This document shows, piece after piece, positions 24,756 to 32,918 of a stretch of DNA of 64,000 nt (the stretch's first letter is position 1; every line of letters begins with the position of its first letter). A program made the translations under genes and the position numbers. Below the pieces are notes generated by a model. That model worked only from the letters and a program-made list of their open reading frames with translations. It had not been told where the DNA came from and ran no database searches. Source of the stretch: Bacillus cereus (GTDB lineage Bacteria; Bacillota; Bacilli; Bacillales; Bacillaceae_G); assembly GCF_025917685.1 (NCBI RefSeq), contig NZ_CP089518.1, positions 312,501-376,500 on the forward strand. Direction: 5' to 3'.

Positions 24756-24784
24756 TTGAATAAATCTAAATTATCGTGTAGAAT
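24756..24784 (+). promoter_or_regulatory. sigma-A promoter of rocA
   Basis: TTGAAT (24756-24761) and TAGAAT (24779-24784) with exactly 17 bp between. Transcription would begin near 24791. Confidence 0.7.
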
Positions 24785-24796
24785 AATGTTGTAAAA

Positions 24797-24810
24797 TGTA
24801 AACGTTTTTC
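24797..24810 (+). promoter_or_regulatory. cre-like site in the rocA leader
   Basis: TGTAAACGTTTTTC matches the CcpA consensus TGWAANCGNTNWCA at all fixed positions except the last two. Lying just after the transcription start it could act as a roadblock for carbon catabolite repression. Confidence 0.4.
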
Positions 24811-24828
24811 TAAGGGGAGGCTAAAAAA

Positions 24829-26376
24829 ATGGTAGTAGCATACAAACATGAGCCATTTACAGATTTTTCAGTAGAGGCTAACAAATTAGCGTTTGAAGAA
24901 GGTTTAAAGAAAGTAGAATCTTATCTTGGACAAGACTATCCATTAATTATCGGGGGAGAAAAGATCACTACAGAAGACAAAATTGTTTCTGTAAACCCTG
25001 CAAATAAAGAGGAACTTGTTGGTCGCGTTTCAAAAGCAAGCCGTGAATTAGCTGAAAAAGCAATGCAAGTAGCGGATGCAACATTCCAAACTTGGAGAAA
25101 GTCAAAACCAGAAATGCGTGCAGACATTTTATTCCGTGCTGCAGCAATTGTTCGTCGTAGAAAACATGAGTTCTCTGCTATTCTTGTAAAAGAAGCAGGT
25201 AAACCATGGAATGAGGCAGATGCTGATACAGCAGAAGCAATCGACTTTATGGAATATTATGCTCGTCAAATGTTGAAATTAAAAGATGGTATTCCAGTAG
25301 AAAGCCGTCCAATTGAATATAATCGTTTCTCTTACATTCCATTAGGAGTAGGTGTTATCATTTCTCCTTGGAACTTCCCATTCGCAATTATGGCAGGTAT
25401 GACAACAGCTGCTTTAGTTTCTGGTAACACAGTATTACTAAAACCAGCTAGTACAACTCCTGTAGTAGCAGCGAAATTTATGGAAGTATTAGAAGAAGCT
25501 GGCTTACCAGCTGGCGTAGTTAACTTCGTTCCAGGTAACGGTTCTGAAGTTGGTGATTACTTAGTAGATCACCCTCGTACACGCTTCGTTAGCTTCACTG
25601 GATCACGCGATGTAGGTATTCGTATTTATGAGCGTGCAGCAAAAGTAAATCCAGGACAAATTTGGTTAAAACGTGTTATCGCTGAAATGGGCGGTAAAGA
25701 TACAATCGTTGTTGATAAAGAAGCAGATCTTGAATTAGCTGCTAAATCTATCGTTGCATCAGCATTCGGATTCTCAGGACAAAAATGTTCTGCATGTTCT
25801 CGTGCAGTAATCCACGAAGATGTATACGATCATGTATTAAATCGTGCAGTTGAATTAACAAAAGAATTAACAGTTGCTAACCCAGCTGTATTAGGTACAA
25901 ACATGGGTCCTGTTAATGACCAAGCTGCATTCGATAAAGTAATGAGCTATGTTGCAATTGGTAAAGAAGAAGGTAGAATCCTAGCTGGTGGCGAAGGAGA
26001 CGATTCTAAAGGCTGGTTCATCCAACCAACAATCGTTGCTGACGTTGCAGAAGATGCTCGCTTAATGAAAGAAGAAATCTTCGGACCAGTAGTAGCATTC
26101 TGTAAAGCAAAAGACTTTGATCATGCACTTGCAATTGCAAACAATACAGAATACGGTTTAACAGGAGCAGTTGTTACTAACAACCGTGACCATATTGAAA
26201 AAGCACGTGAAGACTTCCACGTTGGTAACTTATACTTCAACCGTGGATGTACTGGTGCAATCGTAGGTTATCAACCATTCGGTGGCTTTAACATGTCTGG
26301 TACAGACTCTAAAGCTGGTGGCCCTGATTACTTAGCGCTTCACATGCAAGCAAAAACTACTTCTGAAACTTTATAA
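24829..26376 (+). CDS. rocA: 1-pyrroline-5-carboxylate dehydrogenase
   Basis: An aldehyde dehydrogenase (515 aa) that oxidises glutamate semialdehyde to glutamate, the last step of proline and arginine use. Length equals B. subtilis RocA and the start (KHEPFTDFS) is family-typical. [12 protein letters not shown], the FTGSRDVG cofactor loop, [11 protein letters not shown] with the general base Glu, and [11 protein letters not shown] with the catalytic Cys320 are seen. It is a single gene with its own promoter and terminator; no putP/putM or rocF is next to it. Arginine or proline regulation would fit, but no RocR-type sigma-54 promoter is visible. Confidence 0.95.
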   Translation: MVVAYKHEPFTDFSVEANKLAFEEGLKKVESYLGQDYPLIIGGEKITTEDKIVSVNPANKEELVGRVSKASRELAEKAMQVADATFQTWRKSKPEMRADILFRAAAIVRRRKHEFSAILVKEAGKPWNEADADTAEAIDFMEYYARQMLKLKDGIPVESRPIEYNRFSYIPLGVGVIISPWNFPFAIMAGMTTAALVSGNTVLLKPASTTPVVAAKFMEVLEEAGLPAGVVNFVPGNGSEVGDYLVDHPRTRFVSFTGSRDVGIRIYERAAKVNPGQIWLKRVIAEMGGKDTIVVDKEADLELAAKSIVASAFGFSGQKCSACSRAVIHEDVYDHVLNRAVELTKELTVANPAVLGTNMGPVNDQAAFDKVMSYVAIGKEEGRILAGGEGDDSKGWFIQPTIVADVAEDARLMKEEIFGPVVAFCKAKDFDHALAIANNTEYGLTGAVVTNNRDHIEKAREDFHVGNLYFNRGCTGAIVGYQPFGGFNMSGTDSKAGGPDYLALHMQAKTTSETL

Positions 26377-26385
26377 GAAATAGTA

Positions 26386-26424
26386 GGAAAGATCTTCACA
26401 GACTGTGAAGATCTTTTCTTTTTG
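26386..26424 (+). terminator. rocA terminator
   Basis: AAAGATCTTCACA / TGTGAAGATCTTT with a GAC loop and a TTCTTTTT tail. Confidence 0.9.
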
Positions 26425-26620
26425 AGAAATTCTCTATAATAGAAGCTAGTTAATTTCAATTAAGAAAAGGTTACCAAATATTACTATTTGTTCTTTGGAA
26501 TTAGTTAAACCCTATTAATAGTGGGATAAACATGTAAATAGAAACAAAATAGCGAGAAAAATTGACTTATTAGTCATATTTTTTAGTATTCATTTTGAGA
26601 ATTTCCTGTATAATACAATT

Positions 26621-26691
26621 TGAAAGAAAATCTATGGTTAGACAAGGGAACACTCCTTTCGGTTTTGCTCACTGAAAGGAGTGTTTTTTTT
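26621..26691 (+). ncRNA. candidate small RNA between rocA and the isochorismatase gene
   Basis: A perfect TATAAT (26609-26614) lies about 40 bases before a strong terminator on the same strand, AACACTCCTTTC / GAAAGGAGTG with T8 (26650-26691), and no gene lies between. A further upstream promoter-like pair TTGACT (26562-26567) and TAGTAT (26584-26589) also points right. The product would be about 70 nt. A 13-codon frame starting ATG at 26633 (MVRQGNTPFGFAH) crosses the hairpin but has no good ribosome site. The terminator has no T-run on the minus strand, so it is not simply the end of the convergent gene. Confidence 0.45.
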
Positions 26692-27235
26692 AGGTCGCTA
26701 AAAACTCTGCTGTACTCCTTACATTTGCGTATACTCCATTTAAACTCGCCAAAATTGTATTATGAATATAAACAGCTGGTATAGTAGCATTCTTAAATGA
26801 AAGATCTTTTGTAGCACAAGCATCGTGTATTAGGGTACAGTGAAGGCCAAAATCAAAAGCAGCCCTTACCGTAGCATCAATACACATATGGGTCATCATC
26901 CCGCATATTACGACGTGCTCAATTCCTGAACGTTGTAATCGTTCTAGAAGATCAGTTTCTCGGAAGCTATTTGGATAATGTTTAAGGATAACGGTTTCCT
27001 CTCTAAGTGGACGGACATTTTCGTGAATATGGACACCTTCTGTATTGGGTAGGAAAAAAGTAGCGTTATCTTTTATAGCTACATGCTGGATATGAAAAAT
27101 AGGTTCGTTTCTTATTCTAAAATGTTGCAGTAGCTGTTCAGCATATTCACTTGCTTCTACTGGATTACGTAATTCCATCTTTCCATTTGGAAAATAATCA
27201 TTTTGAATATCGACGAGCAAAAGGGCTGTTTTCAT
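26690..27235 (-). CDS. isochorismatase-family cysteine hydrolase
   Basis: A 181-aa hydrolase of the isochorismatase/nicotinamidase fold. The catalytic triad is present: Asp9 in LLLVDIQNDYF, Lys85 in VILKHYPNSF, and Cys118 in GMMTHMCIDATVR, with the cis-peptide segment GMMTHM before the cysteine. The substrate is not predictable; family members split isochorismate, nicotinamide or carbamoyl compounds. It is monocistronic, convergent with rocA. A TTCCTCC-complementary AGGAAG site lies upstream of the ATG. The gap upstream, shared with metNIQ control DNA, contains an ATTCTCCT/AGGAGAAT inverted repeat (27293-27325). Confidence 0.85.
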   Translation of the reverse strand: MKTALLLVDIQNDYFPNGKMELRNPVEASEYAEQLLQHFRIRNEPIFHIQHVAIKDNATFFLPNTEGVHIHENVRPLREETVILKHYPNSFRETDLLERLQRSGIEHVVICGMMTHMCIDATVRAAFDFGLHCTLIHDACATKDLSFKNATIPAVYIHNTILASLNGVYANVRSTAEFLAT

Positions 27236-27401
27236 ATATTCATCTTCCTCCGAGTTTCATATTCAAATAATGTTATTCAATTCATAGAGAGGATTCTCCT
27301 TTTAAAAAGTATGAGGGAGGAGAATTTAACATAACATTGTATTGTGATTTTTATTTGAAAATTTTAATAGATAAATAATTAATGTTTTTCTGAAAAATGT
27401 A

Positions 27402-27430
27402 TTGACTCTTATTATTCTGAGTTCTATAAT
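27402..27430 (+). promoter_or_regulatory. sigma-A promoter of the metNIQ operon
   Basis: TTGACT (27402-27407) and TATAAT (27425-27430), 17 bp apart: a near-consensus promoter about 32 bases before the S-box aptamer. Confidence 0.85.
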
Positions 27431-27461
27431 GAGAATTAATTAAATGACAATTAAATCGATA

Positions 27462-27572
27462 CACTCTTATCCAGAGAGGTGGAGGGACTGGCCCTACGAT
27501 ACCTCAGCAACGGGTTTTTAAATACCGTGCTAATTCCAGCAAGCTTAAAATAAGCTTGGAAGATGAGAAGAT
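27462..27572 (+). ncRNA. SAM-I (S-box) riboswitch
   Basis: The classical S-box order is visible: CTTATCCAGAGAGGTGGAGG, GACTGGCCCTACGATACC, CAGCAACGGG, a P3 hairpin, GTGCTAATTCCAGC, the AAGCTT-rich P4 stem and the closing GGAAGATGAGAAG. With SAM bound the P1 helix forms and the terminator downstream can fold; without SAM, GATGAGAAG (P1 3' side) can pair with CTTCTTATC of the terminator arm as the antiterminator. Confidence 0.96.
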
Positions 27573-27590
27573 GTGAACGAGTACATATAA

Positions 27591-27645
27591 GTGCTCTCCT
27601 TCTTATCTTTTATAGGTGATAAGAAGGAGAGCACTTTTTATTTTA
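27591..27645 (+). terminator. S-box-controlled terminator
   Basis: A 17-bp stem, GTGCTCTCCTTCTTATC (27591-27607) and its exact complement (27618-27634), followed by TTTTTATTTT. It ends 48 bases before metN. Confidence 0.93.
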
Positions 27646-27692
27646 CCTCGAAATCTCTACTTCAAGTTTTACAGCATATAGGAGGGAAGAAA

Positions 27693-28712
27693 ATGATTTC
27701 TTTTAACAATGTAAGTAAAGTATATGAATCAGGTGGGCAATCTGTTCATGCAGTGGAGGATGTAACGCTATCAGTTGAAAAGGGCGAAATTTTTGGCATT
27801 ATCGGATTTAGTGGTGCTGGAAAGAGTACGTTATTACGTCTAGTAAACATGCTAGAGAGACCAACTGCGGGAACGATTTCAATAGATGATAAAGATATTA
27901 CATCATTATCGACGAAAGAATTACGGAAATTAAGACAAAGAATCGGGATGATTTTTCAAAGCTTTAATTTATTTAATTCAAGAACAGTGTTTGGAAATAT
28001 TGCGTATCCATTAAAGTTAGCGAAATTGCCAAAGAATGAAATAAAAGAAAGAGTAACTGAATTACTAAAATTTGTTGGTCTAGAAGATAAAGCAAACTAT
28101 TATCCAGAGCAGTTATCAGGTGGACAAAAGCAGCGCGTTGGAATTGCAAGAGCACTGGCGACATCACCGGATATTCTCATATGTGATGAGGCAACATCAG
28201 CTTTAGATCCAGAAACAACGACAGAAATTCTGAACTTATTAAAGAAAGTAAATCGAGAATATAATGTAACAATCCTACTCATTACACATGAAATGCACGT
28301 AGTGAAAGAAATTTGTCACCGTGTAGCTGTAATGGAGAAGGGAAAGGTTATTGAAGAAGGGAAACTGTTTGACGTTTTCACACAACCAAAAACAAAGACA
28401 ACTCAAAACTTTGTACGTTCTGTTATTAATGATCATTTACCGGAAAGTGTTCTAGGGAAAATTCAAAATGGTGGACAGATTTATCGCTTAACATTTACTG
28501 GTGAAGAGACAGGGCAGCCAGTACTATCATATATCGCGAAAAACTATAACGTCGATGTAAACGTACTGTACGGAAATATTATTGAACTTCAAAATGTGCT
28601 ATTTGGAAATCTACTTGTAGAATTGCAAGGTGAGCAGAAAGAAATTCAAAAAGCATTACAACATCTAAGACTGCAAGTGCAGCTGAAGGAGGTAGAAGCT
28701 CATGCGAGTTGA
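27693..28712 (+). CDS. metN: methionine ABC transporter, ATP-binding protein
   Basis: MetN (339 aa), the cytoplasmic ATPase of the methionine importer. Walker A GFSGAGKST is at residues 38-46, signature LSGGQKQRVGIARAL and Walker B ILICDEATSALD follow, and the last 80 residues form the NIL domain that senses methionine in this family. The ATG at 27693 has GGAGGGAAG upstream; an upstream in-frame start lies inside the terminator hairpin and is rejected. It overlaps metI by 11 bases and is under the SAM riboswitch. Confidence 0.95.
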   Translation: MISFNNVSKVYESGGQSVHAVEDVTLSVEKGEIFGIIGFSGAGKSTLLRLVNMLERPTAGTISIDDKDITSLSTKELRKLRQRIGMIFQSFNLFNSRTVFGNIAYPLKLAKLPKNEIKERVTELLKFVGLEDKANYYPEQLSGGQKQRVGIARALATSPDILICDEATSALDPETTTEILNLLKKVNREYNVTILLITHEMHVVKEICHRVAVMEKGKVIEEGKLFDVFTQPKTKTTQNFVRSVINDHLPESVLGKIQNGGQIYRLTFTGEETGQPVLSYIAKNYNVDVNVLYGNIIELQNVLFGNLLVELQGEQKEIQKALQHLRLQVQLKEVEAHAS

Positions 28713-29367
28713 TTGGAGTATATTTTGGCCCCGCATATTAGATGCGACGGGGGATACCCTCTTAATGGTAATTGTAACCCTTATATTTGCTACAATTCTT
28801 GGTATACCTCTAGGTTTACTGTTGTATGTAACGAGAAAAGGAAACTTTTTAGAAAATAAATGGGTCTTTTCTATTCTTAATATCATTATTAATACAATTC
28901 GTCCGGTTCCATTCATCATCTTCTTAGTAGCTTTAAGCCCACTAACAAGAAGTGTTATCGGAACGACGATTGGAACAGCAGCAGCAATCTTTCCAATGAC
29001 GTTAGTTGCATCAATCGGTATTGCTAGAATGGTTGAAACAAATCTTGTTTCTGTTCCGAAAGGGGTAATTGAAGCAGCGCAAGCAATGGGAGCTTCACCA
29101 ATTAGAATTGTTTTTGAAATTCTTGTGCCAGAAGCGTTAGCGCCATTAATCTTAGGTGTTACGTTTATGACAGTTGGTTTAATTGAATTTTCTGCAGTTG
29201 CTGGGCTTGTCGGTGGTGGCGGTCTTGGTGACTTAGCAATGACATATGGTTATCAACGTTTTGATACGTCAGTTATGTTCGTAACGGTTGTTTTACTTAT
29301 TATTCTCGTACAAATAGCTCAAAATTTAGGAAACTACTTTGCAAAAGTCTTTTTACGTAGATCATAA
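28702..29367 (+). CDS. metI: methionine ABC transporter, permease
   Basis: MetI (221 aa), the membrane subunit with about five helices. The conserved EAAQAMGASPIRIVFEILVPEALAPL stretch (about residues 129-154) is the EAA loop that contacts MetN. It starts inside metN with GGAGGTAG upstream, and metQ follows after 21 bases. Confidence 0.94.
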   Translation: MRVDWSIFWPRILDATGDTLLMVIVTLIFATILGIPLGLLLYVTRKGNFLENKWVFSILNIIINTIRPVPFIIFLVALSPLTRSVIGTTIGTAAAIFPMTLVASIGIARMVETNLVSVPKGVIEAAQAMGASPIRIVFEILVPEALAPLILGVTFMTVGLIEFSAVAGLVGGGGLGDLAMTYGYQRFDTSVMFVTVVLLIILVQIAQNLGNYFAKVFLRRS

Positions 29368-29388
29368 AAAGGAAGAGGGGAAAAGAAA

Positions 29389-30243
29389 ATGAAGAAAATT
29401 TTAGCATTTGCATTATCAGCAATCGTAGGAATTACAGCTTTAAGCGGCTGCTCAGGTGGAGATACAGGTGCAGGAGCGAAAGAGAAAGTAGTTCGCGTCG
29501 GTGTAACTGGAACAGATGGAGACGCTTGGGAAATTTTGAAGAAAAAAGCTGAAAAAGAAGGGATTAAAATTAAACTAGTTGAGTTCTCTGATTACACAAC
29601 GCCAAATAAAGCGTTAGCTGATGGAGATATTGAACTAAACTCATTCCAGCATATCGCTTTCTTAGAGCAATTTAAAAAGGAGCATAAGTTAGATATTACA
29701 GCTGTTGGTACAACGCAAATTGCACCGATGGGCTTATACTCTGAAAAATATAAGAAAGCAAATGAAATCCCAGATGGTTCAGAAATTGCTATTCCAAATG
29801 ATCCAACGAACCAGGCGCGTGCATTAAAACTTCTTGATGCAGCCGGATTATTAAAGCTTAAGAAAGATTTCGGCCTATTTGGGGATCCAAGTGGTATCGC
29901 TGAAAATCCAAAGAAGTTAAAAATTACACCGGTTATCGCACAGCAAACACCTCGTGTATTAAAAGATGTAGCAGCTTCAGTTATTAATAACGGTGTTGCT
30001 GGTCAAGCTGGATTAGATCCAGCGAAGGATCCTATTTTCTTAGAAGATCCAAAGAATGAAAATGCGAAACCTTATATTAATATTTTCGCAGCTCGTACGA
30101 AAGACAAAGATGATCCAACGCTGAAAAAAGTAATTGAATTGTATCATTCAAAAGAAGTAACAGATGCAATTAAGAAAGAAACGAATGATGGTTCAATTTC
30201 AGTAGATCTTTCACTTGAGGAGCTTGAAAAAATCGTAAAATAA
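29389..30243 (+). CDS. metQ: methionine ABC transporter, substrate-binding lipoprotein
   Basis: MetQ (284 aa), a NlpA-family lipoprotein. Signal peptide MKKILAFALSAIVGITALSGC with lipobox Cys21. Family signatures: VRVGVTGTDGDAWEILKKKA, DGDIELNSFQHIAFL and AIPNDPTNQARALKLL. Last gene of the riboswitch-controlled operon; it is followed by an unusual 140-nt structured stretch before the terminator. Confidence 0.94.
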   Translation: MKKILAFALSAIVGITALSGCSGGDTGAGAKEKVVRVGVTGTDGDAWEILKKKAEKEGIKIKLVEFSDYTTPNKALADGDIELNSFQHIAFLEQFKKEHKLDITAVGTTQIAPMGLYSEKYKKANEIPDGSEIAIPNDPTNQARALKLLDAAGLLKLKKDFGLFGDPSGIAENPKKLKITPVIAQQTPRVLKDVAASVINNGVAGQAGLDPAKDPIFLEDPKNENAKPYINIFAARTKDKDDPTLKKVIELYHSKEVTDAIKKETNDGSISVDLSLEELEKIVK

Positions 30244-30255
30244 TTATTGGGTTTA

Positions 30256-30385
30256 ACGACTAACAGTAGGAACCCCTCCGCTGTTAGCTCGTTCAACATA
30301 GAATCTACTTAACAAACAAAACCCTAATTCTGTGCCTTCCAATTTTGTATAACGTAGAATCCAATGTTTGTTAAGTAGAGTGATG
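30256..30385 (+). other. structured 3' region of metQ mRNA
   Basis: Two large inverted repeats lie between metQ and its terminator. The first, around AACGACTAACAG and CTGTTAGCTCGTT (about 30255-30293). The second, TCTACTTAACAAACA (30304-30318), is perfectly repeated in inverse at 30365-30379 across a 46-nt loop. This could be a 3'-UTR-derived small RNA or an RNase-protecting structure. No family recognised. Confidence 0.5.
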
Positions 30386-30412
30386 GACCAGGAGTTTTCC
30401 TGGTCTTTTTTT
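30386..30412 (+). terminator. metNIQ operon terminator
   Basis: GACCAGGA / TCCTGGTC with a GTTT loop and seven T residues. Confidence 0.9.
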
Positions 30413-30413
30413 A

Positions 30414-30896
30414 TTAATGAAAATAGCTAGCAAATAGTAAGGTAATCCAAATTATAACGGGATAAGAAAATAAGCTGAAAAGGAGTGTAATTACGAATTG
30501 CTTTTTATGAATGAAGTGTTTTTCGGATAACAAGAAGAAAATAGAAAAGATGACAATGAAAACTGCTGATATTGCGCCAGGATTATAGGAACGATAAATG
30601 AAAAACAAAATAAGATGTTGAACAGAGTTGAAGAAGATAGCTCCTTGAATAAAAATAATCCAGTAAATAGAAGATATGATGTTTAACTGATATAGAATAA
30701 TTATGAGTAAGACAAAGATTGTTAATATAGTAATTGCAATGAAAAATTGTGTGTTAGTTATAAAGTGAATCGAAAATTGATTAGCAAGGTATTGTGGCAT
30801 TTGAAAGGCCTCTTCAAGGTTGTGAATGAAAAATAAAAAGGGGATTAGCCAAATTGTATTAGCGGTGAAATGTCTTGTTGAAGATGTTTTTATCAA
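30414..30896 (-). CDS. HXXEE-domain membrane protein
   Basis: A 160-aa integral membrane protein with about four or five helices. The motif HNLEE at residues 25-29 inside the first hydrophobic segment is the defining HXXEE motif of a family of unknown function; a second conserved-looking polar stretch, FNSVQHLILF, sits in a later helix. The start is taken as TTG at 30896 with GGAG ten bases upstream. It converges with metQ. The conserved His/Glu residues suggest metal binding or an enzyme in the membrane, but this is inference. Confidence 0.75.
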   Translation of the reverse strand: MIKTSSTRHFTANTIWLIPFLFFIHNLEEAFQMPQYLANQFSIHFITNTQFFIAITILTIFVLLIIILYQLNIISSIYWIIFIQGAIFFNSVQHLILFFIYRSYNPGAISAVFIVIFSIFFLLSEKHFIHKKQFVITLLFSLFSYPVIIWITLLFASYFH

Positions 30897-30913
30897 TTTA
30901 CATCAGCTCCAAT

Positions 30914-30955
30914 AAAGATATAGAAAGCCTATAAAAAAACAGGCCTTCTATACGG
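30914..30955 (-). terminator. hairpin behind the arsA-like operon
   Basis: On the minus strand TATAGAAGGCC and GGCTTTCTATA pair around a T-rich loop. The T-run is in the loop, so it is an unusual terminator, if one. Confidence 0.35.
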
Positions 30956-30961
30956 ATATGG

Positions 30962-31153
30962 TTATTCAATTATGATACTTTTTAAATGCTCCTCGGGATG
31001 TGGTTGTGCTTCTGTATAAGAAGGTAGCTCTTCCTGTAAAATGTTTAGTGCTTGCTTAGCTGATTGCTGAATCGGATTCGGTAGCTCTTCTAATATACGC
31101 ATACCAACTTTTATTTTTGTACGAATTACCTTTCTTAGTAGTTCATCATGCAT
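30962..31153 (-). CDS. 63-aa protein coupled to the ArsA-like ATPase
   Basis: A small, mainly helical protein (MHDELLRKVIRTKIKVGMRILEELP...) with an amphipathic N-terminal half and an acidic C-terminal tail. I do not recognise the family. Its ATG lies in the last codons of the ArsA-like gene (eight-base overlap, ATGCATGA), so translation is coupled; a physical partnership with the ATPase is plausible but inferred. Confidence 0.65.
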   Translation of the reverse strand: MHDELLRKVIRTKIKVGMRILEELPNPIQQSAKQALNILQEELPSYTEAQPHPEEHLKSIIIE

Positions 31154-32327
31154 GTACTACACCTCCAAACCGAATGTTTAGTACATCATCTTCAAACTTA
31201 GCTCCTTGAATAGAAAGGTGCGTTAATGTTTTTGGCAATGTGATATTTCGCTTCGCAGAACCAGCTCGAATAATAAGTTCATCACCTTTTTGATTTAATG
31301 AAAGTTCACTTTTGTTTGAGAAGGGAATGGACAGAACGAAAATATACTCATCGCCATCTTTTTTTACATATTGTGTGCGACCGTTAAATTTCACTTCCGT
31401 AGGAGAAGAGTCAGATTTAAATAAAGCGTCTCCTACACGTTCTAACATAGACAAGCCAACAACTTCTTGTTCAAACATCGGAGCTTCGTAAATAGGAAGT
31501 GGCTGAAAACTATCTTGAATTAATGTTTTATATTTCTTTTGCGTATCTTTCCATGCCTGAAAATAAGGATCGGTGACAGTGTTAGGGATGACGCGGTTAA
31601 TCATAATGGCATCTACGTTATAATCGTATAAGTTTAAATAAGTAAAGCTGCGCTGAGCTTCTTTAATGACCATTTTTTCAGGATTTACAACGATGCGGAT
31701 ACTTGTTATTTCTCGGTTTGATAAAATATCTCTCATTTCTCCAAGCTGTTCAAGTGTATTTGTTAATTCGTCCATAATATCATCGGTTGGAAGGGGGACA
31801 CCAAGAAGTGGTTGAGCTACAGGACGAACGACTTTTAAAACTTTTCTTTTAATAGGAAATAATTTTTCCATCCACCAGCCGAGCATGTCTGGAAAGCTGA
31901 GCATTGCTAATGTTTCTCCAGTTGGTGCACAATCAATGATGATAACATCATATGTGTTTTGTTTATAATAATCGAGTACGCGAAGTAAGCTAATTAAATC
32001 TTCCATACCAGGAAACATTGTTAATTCTTCTGTTGTAATATCATCGGCTGCTTTGGAAGTGAAGAGTAGTGTAATATATTTCTGCAATTTTCCCCAGCCT
32101 TTTTCCATTTCATAAATCGTATTAATTTCTTGTGCCCATAAATTTTCTCGAATTTCTAATGGTTCAGAAGATAGTTTTATGCCAAATGAATCTCCTAAAC
32201 TATGAGCAGGATCTGTACTCATTACTAATGTTTTTAATCCTTTTTTTGCGCTTTGGAGTGCTGTTGCTGCTGAAATGCTAGTTTTTCCTACGCCGCCTTT
32301 ACCCGTATACAAAATAATTCTCATCAT
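31146..32327 (-). CDS. ArsA/Get3-family ATPase with C-terminal HSP20-like domain
   Basis: A 393-aa single-domain ArsA-type ATPase. The deviant P-loop GKGGVGKT is at residues 9-16, the switch I segment STDPAHSLGDSFG and switch II IIDCAPTGETLAML are clear. The last 75 residues (SIPFSNKSELSLNQKGDELIIRAG...) form the alpha-crystallin-like ArsA_HSP20 domain. The metalloid-binding cysteines of E. coli ArsA are absent: the only cysteine seen is in the switch II motif. So arsenite pumping is unlikely; a role in protein targeting or a redox process is possible. Start ATG at 32327 after GGGG. Downstream of a MarR gene, same strand. Confidence 0.88.
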   Translation of the reverse strand: MMRIILYTGKGGVGKTSISAATALQSAKKGLKTLVMSTDPAHSLGDSFGIKLSSEPLEIRENLWAQEINTIYEMEKGWGKLQKYITLLFTSKAADDITTEELTMFPGMEDLISLLRVLDYYKQNTYDVIIIDCAPTGETLAMLSFPDMLGWWMEKLFPIKRKVLKVVRPVAQPLLGVPLPTDDIMDELTNTLEQLGEMRDILSNREITSIRIVVNPEKMVIKEAQRSFTYLNLYDYNVDAIMINRVIPNTVTDPYFQAWKDTQKKYKTLIQDSFQPLPIYEAPMFEQEVVGLSMLERVGDALFKSDSSPTEVKFNGRTQYVKKDGDEYIFVLSIPFSNKSELSLNQKGDELIIRAGSAKRNITLPKTLTHLSIQGAKFEDDVLNIRFGGVVHA

Positions 32328-32341
32328 TCTATCCCCTTTGT

Positions 32342-32370
32342 TTCGAGTTTCGAATATTACGAGTGTCGAA
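32342..32370. promoter_or_regulatory. two tandem 13-bp operator candidates before the ArsA-like gene
   Basis: TTCGAGTTTCGAA (32342-32354) and TACGAGTGTCGAA (32358-32370) both fit TWCGA-N3-TCGWA, with centres 16 bp apart. A third copy lies before the marR gene at 32906-32918. Probable binding sites for the MarR protein encoded next door. Confidence 0.65.
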
Positions 32371-32377
32371 GTATTTA

Positions 32378-32411
32378 ATTGAATAAAAACCCAGCTAGGG
32401 TTTTATTCAAT
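32378..32411 (-). terminator. hairpin after marR
   Basis: On the minus strand GAATAAAACCC and GGGTTTTTATTC pair across TAGCT, just behind the marR stop. Part of the T-run lies in the stem; termination between marR and the ArsA-like gene may be partial. Confidence 0.55.
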
Positions 32412-32885
32412 CGGAATGTTTTTCATTTTAGGTGTAGAAACCTTTTCTTCTGTTTTTTGCTGTGACGTAGCGATGTGATTCATGATCTTTTGGAATATTT
32501 GTAATAAGAAAGCTGTTTCTTCTTCTGACAAAGCTTCTGTCACTAGGTTAAAGTAATGGGCCGCATTTTGTTTCACTTCTTGAACGAGTATTACGCCGTT
32601 TTCTGTTAAACGAATTAATACAATACGTCGATCGTTTTCATCACGGTATCGTTCAATATACCCCTTTTTTACAAGACGATTTACAACGCCTGTCGTTGTA
32701 CTCATCGGTATATCAAGAAGTTCAGCGATTTTTGTCATTGTAATATCTGTATTTCGCTCCATCCAAAGTAAACAAAATACTTCTGTTTTAGAAAGTGTTA
32801 AATCTAGGCTTACCCATTCTTCAGGATAGAAAAGTTTCTTGGCATTATCTAGCAGTAAGTCTAAAAAATGTTCATATTGCAACAA
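32403..32885 (-). CDS. MarR-family transcriptional regulator
   Basis: A 160-aa winged-helix regulator. The MarR core is clear: TKTEVFCLLWMERN-type helix, then ITMTKIAELLDIPMSTTTGVVNRLVKKGYIERYRDENDRRIVLIRLTENG-type recognition helix and wing, given here in parts. It starts with TTG (32885; a second TTG follows directly) behind GGGAGTGG. It should bind the TWCGA-N3-TCGWA sites before itself and before the ArsA-like gene. The ligand is unknown. Confidence 0.88.
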   Translation of the reverse strand: MLQYEHFLDLLLDNAKKLFYPEEWVSLDLTLSKTEVFCLLWMERNTDITMTKIAELLDIPMSTTTGVVNRLVKKGYIERYRDENDRRIVLIRLTENGVILVQEVKQNAAHYFNLVTEALSEEETAFLLQIFQKIMNHIATSQQKTEEKVSTPKMKNIPIE

Positions 32886-32905
32886 TTATTTCCACTCCCG
32901 TATAT

Positions 32906-32918
32906 TTCGAGGTTCGTA
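32906..32918. promoter_or_regulatory. 13-bp operator candidate before marR
   Basis: TTCGAGGTTCGTA fits TWCGA-N3-TCGWA, and the symmetry extends outward as ATATT/AATAT. It lies about 20 bp upstream of the marR start, suited to autorepression. Confidence 0.6.

Noticed and set aside
31146..32327. Arsenic resistance operon
   Set aside because: No arsR, arsB/acr3 or arsC nearby, and the ATPase lacks the metalloid cysteines.
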